64,000 bases of DNA, from the NCBI RefSeq assembly GCF_042675645.1, contig NZ_JBHTJH010000017.1, positions 744,001 to 808,000 of the forward strand. The letters are read 5' to 3'. The notes under the pieces were generated by a model. The model did no database searches. It had not been told where the DNA came from and worked only from the letters and a program-made list of their open reading frames with translations. Below are positions 8,105 through 14,005 of the stretch, in pieces. The position numbers and the translations under genes were made by a program. How positions within the stretch are numbered: the stretch's first letter is position 1; the number at the start of each line of letters is the position of its first letter. The DNA comes from Sungkyunkwania multivorans (GTDB taxonomy: Bacteria > Bacteroidota > Bacteroidia > Flavobacteriales > Flavobacteriaceae).

Positions 8105-8380
8105 ATGAAAAAAATAACAGGCATATGCATGGCTGCCGCCATGGGATTAGGAATTGCTATGATCGATAAACCAAAAGAGGATGTTGGTCTAGAAACAGTC
8201 GCGTTAGATCTTGCAGATCTTCAAGACTTTGATGTTTCAAAAAAGAGTCCAACGTCACTGCTAAAGCCGACCAATCTCTATCCAGGCGATCCAAGAGCGT
8301 GTATGCAGCGAAAAGAAGAGATGATTGACAACGGAAGTCTTGCCAAACATGTACAGACGCAATTTTCAATCCTAGATTAA
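8105..8380 (+). CDS. Secreted precursor peptide 6 of eight (91 aa)
   Basis: This gene starts 12 bp after peptide 5. It has a weak N-terminal hydrophobic signal (residues 3-20), an acidic spacer with ETVALDLADLQDF, and the tail ACMQRKEEMIDNGSLAKHVQ followed by TQFSILD, which aligns with peptides 5, 7 and 8. A single Cys at about residue 64 is one of only two mature-region cysteines in the family and might be a substrate for the thiol oxidoreductase downstream. Classification rests on position and tail; its own sequence is otherwise unremarkable. Confidence 0.68.
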   Translation: MKKITGICMAAAMGLGIAMIDKPKEDVGLETVALDLADLQDFDVSKKSPTSLLKPTNLYPGDPRACMQRKEEMIDNGSLAKHVQTQFSILD

Positions 8381-8386
8381 TCATAG

Positions 8387-8415
8387 TTCTTAGCGACCTC
8401 TCGTGTTGCTAGGAG
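8387..8415 (+). repeat. Intergenic hairpin between peptides 6 and 7
   Basis: Positions 8387-8397 pair with 8405-8415 (11 pairs including G-U pairs; core TTAGCGAC against GTTGCTAG) around a 7-base loop. It lies 6 bp after the stop codon of peptide 6. Confidence 0.5.
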
Positions 8416-8456
8416 TATAATATAAATTTAATAGTAACCAATTTTAAATGATCGTC

Positions 8457-8717
8457 ATGAGTAAAACTAATGTAATTTTTTGCGCCCTTTTTGTGGGAAT
8501 CGTTGCAATGCTGTCAAACGGACTTTCTAAAAAGGAGGAATATGCTTCTAACGTAAAGTATTTGTCAACCAGTGATAATGCTATTGTATCGAACAGTATC
8601 ATTCGAAAAATGATCGAGCCAAAATCGATACAGCTTGTCGCGATGAGAAAGGATTATTTCAATAATTCTCACGGATTGAACGAAACGGTAACTGCGCAAA
8701 TGACAAGCTTGGATTAA
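8457..8717 (+). CDS. Secreted precursor peptide 7 of eight (86 aa)
   Basis: Starts are possible at 8448 and 8457; the second gives the compact signal MSKTNVIFCALFVGIVAML. The mature part has a basic middle (IIRKMIEPKSIQLVAMRKDY) and ends FNNSHGLNETVTAQMTSLD, the clearest form of the subgroup-two tail. There is no cysteine outside the signal peptide. A strong hairpin follows the stop codon. As with its neighbours, I infer a precursor of a secreted peptide. Confidence 0.7.
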   Translation: MSKTNVIFCALFVGIVAMLSNGLSKKEEYASNVKYLSTSDNAIVSNSIIRKMIEPKSIQLVAMRKDYFNNSHGLNETVTAQMTSLD

Positions 8718-8725
8718 ACAACAGT

Positions 8726-8760
8726 TCCCTTCACATTCAAGTATTTGCAATGTGAAGGGA
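8726..8760 (+). repeat. Strong intergenic hairpin between peptides 7 and 8
   Basis: TCCCTTCACATT (8726-8737) and AATGTGAAGGGA (8749-8760) are perfect 12-bp complements around an 11-base loop. It ends 16 bp before the ATG of peptide 8, so it could mask the start region of that gene or protect the upstream RNA 3' end. Confidence 0.65.
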
Positions 8761-8776
8761 CATAAAAACCAATAAA

Positions 8777-9088
8777 ATGATAAATAAAACAATAATATTC
8801 AATACAGCTTTGGTATCAAGTTTCGTACTTACACTCGGTATGAACAACCAGAACCTTAACATCAATGATATATCCATCAACGCAAACGCGCAATACACGA
8901 CCCAGATGTCTCAAAAGAGCCAACTCGCTCCAAACACAGTTGGCACCACATACTTCGCAAGAGGGTATGTTAAGGCTGCACTCGAGGCCATTTGTCTCGA
9001 TGAGTTGCTGTTGACAAAGGAATATAAGTTTGACTCAGCTATGAACATCGATGGACTGGTCGAAAAAGAGCTCGCTTCTTTGGATTAG
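8777..9088 (+). CDS. Secreted precursor peptide 8 of eight (103 aa)
   Basis: It has an N-terminal signal (residues 4-21), an Asn-rich spacer, then YFARGYVKAALEAICLDELL at about 56-75, a moderately hydrophobic basic segment with one Cys, and the tail ending LVEKELASLD. It thus bridges the two subgroups: a helix-forming core like peptides 1-4 and the spacing of peptides 5-7. It is the last precursor before the maturation genes, 60 bp away. Confidence 0.72.
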   Translation: MINKTIIFNTALVSSFVLTLGMNNQNLNINDISINANAQYTTQMSQKSQLAPNTVGTTYFARGYVKAALEAICLDELLLTKEYKFDSAMNIDGLVEKELASLD

Positions 9089-9148
9089 AAGCTATATCGA
9101 TTGCCTAATGATACTACATTTTAAGAATAGAAAACAAAAGATTTAATA

Positions 9149-9790
9149 ATGAAAAGAAAATTGTTTTACGGATTTATCGGTCTAACATTCTGCTCTTATT
9201 GGTTGGCGACCTTGTTTAGCGTGATGCCCAATAATTTCATTAAGTTATCCCACTACAGGTCTCATTTGCTGTTCGATTCCTTTTTTAGGCAGCGGTGGTC
9301 TTTTTTCGCCCCGCCGCCAACTTCAAATGACAGGCTCATTTATGAATATGAGACAAATGAAGGCACCGTCGTTGTCGTAGAGGTGCTAGAGGACATTTAT
9401 AAGAATAAGACAAGCAAAGCGCCCTTTAATAGCAATGAAGATATGATGGAATATATCATAGCGGGAAATGTGCATAGTGTTTCACAATTCTTAGCTAAAC
9501 ACCCCGATATGGTCTTAGCGAAGAGTGAGACACTTGATACCACCACGGTCAAAAAAATTTGGTCGAGCGTTCACAACTCTTCTTCGGTAAAGACATTGAT
9601 CAATTATGCGGGAATAGTAGCTCAGAAAAACAACATAGCTTTTGATAGTGTACAGATGATGATATCTGAATCCAAAATACAAAAATTCGCGGATCGACAT
9701 AAGCCAGACACTATAAACACAAAAGAGTTAAAGAATTATTATACATCTAAAAAATTCGGAAAAGATGAAATTATTGAATTTGGAATCTGA
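9149..9790 (+). CDS. SdpA-like maturation protein
   Basis: This 213-residue protein has one N-terminal membrane segment (about 5-27) followed by RQRWSFFAPPP at 47-57, very close to the Q-x-W-x-x-F-x-P-x-P signature of SdpA and of the proteins that precede HTTM proteins in peptide-toxin clusters. The remaining 150 residues are hydrophilic and helical with no motif I recognise; Bacillus SdpA is shorter (about 158 aa). In B. subtilis SdpA acts with SdpB to turn pro-SdpC into the SDP toxin. Its gene overlaps the next by 26 bp, so the two are probably translationally coupled. The family call rests on one motif plus context. Confidence 0.65.
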   Translation: MKRKLFYGFIGLTFCSYWLATLFSVMPNNFIKLSHYRSHLLFDSFFRQRWSFFAPPPTSNDRLIYEYETNEGTVVVVEVLEDIYKNKTSKAPFNSNEDMMEYIIAGNVHSVSQFLAKHPDMVLAKSETLDTTTVKKIWSSVHNSSSVKTLINYAGIVAQKNNIAFDSVQMMISESKIQKFADRHKPDTINTKELKNYYTSKKFGKDEIIEFGI

Positions 9791-10691
9791 GAATAAGTTT
9801 GCGATCTATTTGTCGATATTCAGGGTGTTCATAGCCTTTCACTTGTTAAAGAAGATCTTCTTGCAATGGGATTATTTGCCTATTCTGTACAGTAACAAGA
9901 GTTTCATCGCGCACTCCGATACTACCAATTTCTTCTCGTTTGTTTTTGAGAATGATTGGTTGAGAGATAATTACACGATTTTCTTAGGGCTCTATGTCTT
10001 CATTGTAATAATATATGCCTTTGGCATAGGAAAGAATGTTGTCGCACTGGCACTCTACTTGCTTTACAAGATAAATACGGATCTGAACGGATATGCAGCC
10101 AACGGGGGAGATAATCTGCTCGAATTCATTATGCTATATATGATATTTGCTGATAGCTTTAAGTACCTTACTATTAACAAGGTGTCCAAGGTGAAGAATC
10201 CATCATTAGAAAAGATCAAAAATGTATTTTCTAACTTGGCTGGATATAGTATAATCATTCATCTGTGTATTGCTTACTTCGTATCCGGTATCAATAAGGC
10301 GCATGCAGATGTTTGGTTTAACGGAGTCGCCACCTACTATACCTTTTCACTAGAGAGTTATCAAGGGACAAGCTTCAACAAGAGTTTGGCTCTAAATGGA
10401 TACTTCGTCACTATCTCTACCTATGCAACCATTTTGATCGAGTTATACTTTCCGGTCTTGGTTTGGTTTAGAAAACTAAGAAACATTATGCTTGTTTTGA
10501 TGGGAGGCATTCATGTTGGAATTTACATTTTTATGGCTATTTATGATTTCGAGATCTTGTTTTTGAGTACGTATGGGTTCTTTTTCTCGAACGATGAATG
10601 GAAGTCATTTCTACGACGAATACTGTCAAAGGTAAAACCGGCTCTTGATAAGCTCAGGATTCCGTATCCACAAGCATTAATTTTGGAATAG
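9765..10691 (+). CDS. SdpB-like HTTM membrane protein
   Basis: This 308-residue polytopic membrane protein has about six hydrophobic helices. It carries features of the HTTM family, relatives of vitamin-K-dependent gamma-carboxylase: NGGDNLLE at 113-120 and INKAHADVWFNGVATYY at 176-192, with Lys178 and His180 in the region where family members keep catalytic-type residues. SdpB of Bacillus, needed for SDP toxin maturation, belongs to this family. It follows the SdpA-like gene and precedes a DCC oxidoreductase, a pairing often seen for HTTM proteins. The chemical reaction of bacterial HTTM proteins is unknown. The gene is visibly A/T-rich compared with flanking housekeeping genes. Confidence 0.78.
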   Translation: MKLLNLESENKFAIYLSIFRVFIAFHLLKKIFLQWDYLPILYSNKSFIAHSDTTNFFSFVFENDWLRDNYTIFLGLYVFIVIIYAFGIGKNVVALALYLLYKINTDLNGYAANGGDNLLEFIMLYMIFADSFKYLTINKVSKVKNPSLEKIKNVFSNLAGYSIIIHLCIAYFVSGINKAHADVWFNGVATYYTFSLESYQGTSFNKSLALNGYFVTISTYATILIELYFPVLVWFRKLRNIMLVLMGGIHVGIYIFMAIYDFEILFLSTYGFFFSNDEWKSFLRRILSKVKPALDKLRIPYPQALILE

Positions 10692-10696
10692 AACGT

Positions 10697-11095
10697 ATGT
10701 TTAAAGATCAAGTGATATTTGACGGAAAATGTGGGTTTTGCAATAGGACTGTCATGTTTTTGGCTAAAAAGGATGTTGAGAATAAATTCGTTTTTGTTTC
10801 AAACGAATCTGAGAAAGGGAAGAAAATATTGGCATCCCATCAATTGTTCAAGGAAATAATAGATGATTCGATAATTGTGATCACTAAAGATGATGACGCA
10901 TATTTTAGATCTGAAGCCTTTATGTTCTTCTTTAAAGAGATTGCCAAATTAAGAATCTATTATCGGCTGCTAAGACTTGTTCCAATGAAGAATTTGTGCT
11001 ACAGACTCATTGCTAAGATAAGAAGGAAACTACCAGTCAAAAATACTTGCGAGTTTATTACTGATACTAATTTCTCCAAAAAATTCATTCATTAG
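10697..11095 (+). CDS. DCC (DUF393) thiol-disulfide oxidoreductase-like protein
   Basis: At 132 residues this is a full-length DCC-family protein. The defining motif DGKCGFC is at residues 9-15, giving a Cys-x-x-Cys pair at 12 and 15 as in thioredoxin-like redox proteins, and the family's FRSEAFMFFF and YRLLRLVP elements follow. It has no signal peptide, so the active site probably faces the cytoplasm. The gene begins 5 bp after the HTTM gene and so belongs to the same operon. DCC proteins commonly accompany HTTM proteins; here a role in redox handling during peptide maturation is inferred, but few of the precursors have mature-region cysteines. Confidence 0.85.
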   Translation: MFKDQVIFDGKCGFCNRTVMFLAKKDVENKFVFVSNESEKGKKILASHQLFKEIIDDSIIVITKDDDAYFRSEAFMFFFKEIAKLRIYYRLLRLVPMKNLCYRLIAKIRRKLPVKNTCEFITDTNFSKKFIH

Positions 11096-11099
11096 AATT

Positions 11100-11195
11100 A
11101 TGAAAAAGACGTTAAAGGTTTCTTTTAGAATACTCATATTCGGCATTTTATTTTTTGCGCATCTTGCTTTTTGGCATGGTTGCTCAATACCATAA
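11100..11195 (+). CDS. 31-residue single-pass membrane peptide
   Basis: The ATG at 11100 lies 4 bp after the stop codon of the DCC gene and the frame closes with TAA at 11193-11195. The product MKKTLKVSFRILIFGILFFA continues HLAFWHGCSIP, a basic start followed by one membrane helix. Its position between the last maturation gene and the terminator suggests a translated member of the operon, possibly an immunity or accessory peptide. The alternative is a chance ORF; size alone cannot decide. Confidence 0.45.
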   Translation: MKKTLKVSFRILIFGILFFAHLAFWHGCSIP

Positions 11196-11221
11196 TAGAG
11201 GGGTAATTGAATTTCAATAGG

Positions 11222-11254
11222 GACCACTGGGGTGCCCCCCCGGTGGTTCTTTCT
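11222..11254 (+). terminator. Terminator of the peptide operon
   Basis: Positions 11222-11232 pair with 11238-11248 (11 pairs with three G-U, core ACCACTGGGG / CCCCGGTGGT), followed by CTTTCT. It closes the 4.8-kb operon that began at 6393. Confidence 0.7.
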
Positions 11255-11379
11255 ATAGATGAAAGCAATTTTAAGAATAAGAAATCGTCAATACATTTGT
11301 TTTTCGGAAAAGTCATTGATTCATTCTCTATGGTTCAAATAAATATAATCTAGTTCTCTATTTTACTTATCTAATTTCC

Positions 11380-11387
11380 TATTTTTG
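11380..11387 (+). promoter_or_regulatory. Bacteroidota -7 box of bioB
   Basis: TATTTTTG fits the TAnnTTTG consensus exactly. No good -33 TTG lies at the usual spacing. A transcript starting near 11394 would not contain the in-frame TTG at 11385, which supports ATG 11409 as the bioB start. Confidence 0.5.
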
Positions 11388-11408
11388 ATTAAGAATAAGA
11401 ACGAACCT

Positions 11409-12500
11409 ATGAGTGAGATACGACACAACTGGACCAAAGAGGAGATACTAGCGATATACAACAAACCATTCATGGAATTGCTCTACGAGGCGGCAAGTGT
11501 ACATCGTAAACATCATGACCCAAACACCGTTCAAGTCTCTACATTATTGTCGATAAAAACGGGAGGCTGCCCCGAAGATTGTGGCTACTGTCCGCAGGCG
11601 GCGCGCTACCATACCGATATCGAAGGTAATGACCTAATGACCGTGCAGCAGGTGAAGGCGCAGGCACTCCGCGCCAAAGAATCTGGAAGTTCAAGAGTAT
11701 GCATGGGAGCCGCATGGCGTAATGTAAAGGATGGTGCCGAATTCGATCAGGTACTCGAAATGGTACGGACCATCAATAAGCTAGATATGGAAGTATGTTG
11801 TACGCTGGGGATGGTCACAGAAAATCAGGCCAAACGCCTTGCAGAAGCTGGTCTATATGCCTACAATCACAATTTGGATACTTCCGAAGAATACTATAAG
11901 GAGGTCATCTCTACACGCGGTTATGAAGATCGCCTACAAACCATAGAAAATGTTCGTAAGACCAACGTCACGGTTTGTAGTGGTGGAATTATAGGCATGG
12001 GTGAGAAGGTAGCGGATAGAGCGGGGATGTTGGTTGCGCTGGCCACCTTAAATCCACAACCAGAATCCGTGCCGATCAATGCCTTGGTCGCGGTCGAAGG
12101 AACGCCTTTGGAAGACCAGCAGTCTGTAGAGATATGGGAAATGATCCGAATGGTAGCGACTACCCGTATTGTAATGCCAGAAACCCAAGTGCGACTCTCG
12201 GCAGGAAGGACGCAGATGTCTAGAGAAGGGCAAGCGATGTGTTTCTTCGCGGGAGCGAACTCTATATTTGCTGGAGATAAATTGCTTACAACCCCCAACC
12301 CCGATGTCAATGAAGACATGAAAATGTTCGAGGCCTTGGGATTGAATCCTCAAAAGCCATTCACCAAAAAGGTACAACCTCAAACGGTCGAGGCAAAGGA
12401 TTCAGAATATCAAGAACTGGGGGAAAAGCCCAAATGGACACGTCCTGGACACACAATAGAGCGAAACGAAACCGCGAAGAAAAAAGCCAAGCTTTCCTAA
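11409..12500 (+). CDS. bioB: Biotin synthase BioB
   Basis: BioB is a radical-SAM enzyme that inserts sulfur into dethiobiotin as the last step of biotin synthesis in the cytoplasm. From ATG 11409 the protein has 363 residues and aligns along its full length with the E. coli enzyme as I remember it. The radical-SAM cluster CPEDCGYC places Cys54, 58 and 61; family hallmarks such as YNHNLDTS, SGGIIGMGE, ESVPINALV and the auxiliary-cluster region VRLSAGR are all present. The C-terminal 35 residues are a charged extension. No other biotin gene is in the window; a KAS gene sits 8 kb upstream beyond the peptide locus. Confidence 0.97.
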   Translation: MSEIRHNWTKEEILAIYNKPFMELLYEAASVHRKHHDPNTVQVSTLLSIKTGGCPEDCGYCPQAARYHTDIEGNDLMTVQQVKAQALRAKESGSSRVCMGAAWRNVKDGAEFDQVLEMVRTINKLDMEVCCTLGMVTENQAKRLAEAGLYAYNHNLDTSEEYYKEVISTRGYEDRLQTIENVRKTNVTVCSGGIIGMGEKVADRAGMLVALATLNPQPESVPINALVAVEGTPLEDQQSVEIWEMIRMVATTRIVMPETQVRLSAGRTQMSREGQAMCFFAGANSIFAGDKLLTTPNPDVNEDMKMFEALGLNPQKPFTKKVQPQTVEAKDSEYQELGEKPKWTRPGHTIERNETAKKKAKLS

Positions 12501-12566
12501 AGAAGAATATAACCTAGATAACCAACAATTTCTTAACTTCACCAACTTTAAGTAAATATTTGGGGC

Positions 12567-13439
12567 TTGAAATTGAATCTACAAGAGATACCAAGAGTAC
12601 GTGATATCGCCAAAGAAACCTTTGTTCGCGATTACTTGAAACCACAAAGACCGGTGGTTCTCGAAGGCTTTATCGAGGATTGGCCGGCCTATCGCAAGTG
12701 GAGTCTAGACTATATGAAAGAGAAGGCTGGTCATAAAACGGTACCATTATATGATGATCGGCCAGTAAATCATAAAGAAGGTTTCAATGAACCGCACGCC
12801 AAAATGAAGTTGGCAGCGTATGTGGATCTCTTGAAACGCGAGCCTACCAGATATCGTATTTTTCTTTGGAATATCCTAAAAGAAATCCCTGAACTTCGTG
12901 AGGATTTTGGTTATCCAGATATCGGGATGCGTTTTATGAAAGGACTTCCCATGCTGTTCTTCGGAGGGCGTGATTCCTATACCTTTATGCATTACGATAC
13001 CGATTTAGCTAATATTTTGCACTTTCACTTCGAAGGTAGGAAGCAGTGTATTCTCTTTTCGCAATCGCAGAATCGATATATGTACAAAGTTCCTCATTCT
13101 ACCATCGCCCGAGAGGATATTGATTTTTACGATCCCGATTTAGAAAAATGGCCAGCGCTCAAAAAAGCCAAAGGTTATGTCACCGAATTGAATCATGGCG
13201 ATGTCTTGTTCATGCCCGAAGGATATTGGCATTATATGCGTTATATCACACCAGGGTTCTCCATGAGCTTGCGCAGCATAACGCGCAACCCAAAGTTCTT
13301 TGGTAAGGCGCTTTACAATCTCCTTATTATGCGCCATTTTGATGTGCTAATGAGAAAAATGAAAGGCCAATCGTGGATCGATCATAAGAATGAGCAGGCA
13401 GTTATAAGAACGCATAAGAGAAACGGCATCAAGGTATAA
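12567..13439 (+). CDS. JmjC/cupin-8 family iron-2-oxoglutarate oxygenase-like protein
   Basis: This 290-residue cytoplasmic protein resembles cupin-like JmjC hydroxylases, which hydroxylate amino-acid side chains of proteins using Fe(II) and 2-oxoglutarate. The metal triad is visible as HYDTD (His and Asp) near residue 141 and the distal histidine in GYWHYM near 220. The opening RDIAKETFVRDYLKPQRPVV with VLEGFIEDWPA is typical of the family. The start is TTG at 12567, 66 bp after bioB. The gene ends inside the tail of the convergent recX (11-bp overlap). The protein substrate is unknown. Confidence 0.85.
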   Translation: MKLNLQEIPRVRDIAKETFVRDYLKPQRPVVLEGFIEDWPAYRKWSLDYMKEKAGHKTVPLYDDRPVNHKEGFNEPHAKMKLAAYVDLLKREPTRYRIFLWNILKEIPELREDFGYPDIGMRFMKGLPMLFFGGRDSYTFMHYDTDLANILHFHFEGRKQCILFSQSQNRYMYKVPHSTIAREDIDFYDPDLEKWPALKKAKGYVTELNHGDVLFMPEGYWHYMRYITPGFSMSLRSITRNPKFFGKALYNLLIMRHFDVLMRKMKGQSWIDHKNEQAVIRTHKRNGIKV

Positions 13440-13905
13440 ATTCTCGTACTTTCTCATAGACCAAATAGGATTCCCATCCTCTGTAGAGTAAATAATCTGT
13501 GAGCTTTTTTCTGCGTTTATAGATATTGGTCTCCTTCAACGATTTTAATCTCTTATCGCACAACTCATTGATTTTCAATAAATAATCTTCTTCCGATATT
13601 TCGCTAAGAGCCGAATTTATATTAAATTTGGAAACATTTCGCAGTTTTAACTCCCGAACTATCCGGTTTCTCCCCCAGCCCTTCTGACTAAACTTCCCAC
13701 GTGCAAAAGATTTTGCAAAACGCTCTTCGTTGAGGTAATTGTTGTGGATCAAGTTGCTAACAATGACATCGATCGCCTCTGGGATCATGTTCAGTCTTTG
13801 CAGTTTGTCGATAACTTCTTGATGACACCGTTCTTGATAAGCGCAATAGTGCTCTAGCTTTTTTTGCGCCTCAGAAACCGTATATGATTTTCGTGTATTC
13901 ACCAT
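13429..13905 (-). CDS. recX: Regulatory protein RecX
   Basis: RecX binds RecA filaments and restrains recombination. The 158 residues show the tandem three-helix repeats of the family, including YCAYQERCHQEVIDKLQRL, NNYLNEERFAKSFARGKF and GWGRNRIVRELKLR. Length is normal. Its start overlaps by two bases the upstream reading of the neighbouring plus-strand gene, whose real start is 100 bp further on, so the two genes are divergent, with the promoter of the secreted protein in between. recA is not in the window. Confidence 0.92.
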   Translation of the reverse strand: MVNTRKSYTVSEAQKKLEHYCAYQERCHQEVIDKLQRLNMIPEAIDVIVSNLIHNNYLNEERFAKSFARGKFSQKGWGRNRIVRELKLRNVSKFNINSALSEISEEDYLLKINELCDKRLKSLKETNIYKRRKKLTDYLLYRGWESYLVYEKVREFIP

Positions 13906-13947
13906 GCAAATTAAGGACCTTATGTTAATAATTACAAACGAAAATTA

Positions 13948-13978
13948 TTGGATAAAAGGGTCATTTTTTCGATGTTTG
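13948..13978 (+). promoter_or_regulatory. Promoter of the lamin-tail secreted protein
   Basis: A TTG at 13948-13950 and GATGTTTG at 13971-13978 (seven of eight matches to TAnnTTTG) are separated by 20 bases, the normal spacing for the Bacteroidota primary sigma factor. It lies 28 bp before ATG 14006. Confidence 0.6.
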
Positions 13979-14005
13979 GAAAAATGTTCCATTTGCCCCA
14001 TTGCC

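Noticed and set aside
6393..9088. Peptides as NVEALD-family proteins
   Set aside because: NVEALD proteins have their motif between signal and a Cys-rich mature part; here the L-D motif is the very C-terminus and cysteines are nearly absent.
11385..11408. TTG start for bioB
   Set aside because: It overlaps the exact -7 box TATTTTTG, so it would not be transcribed; ATG 11409 fits the family start.
11921..12383. Two minus-strand frames (111-132 codons) inside bioB
   Set aside because: Shadows of the conserved bioB sequence.
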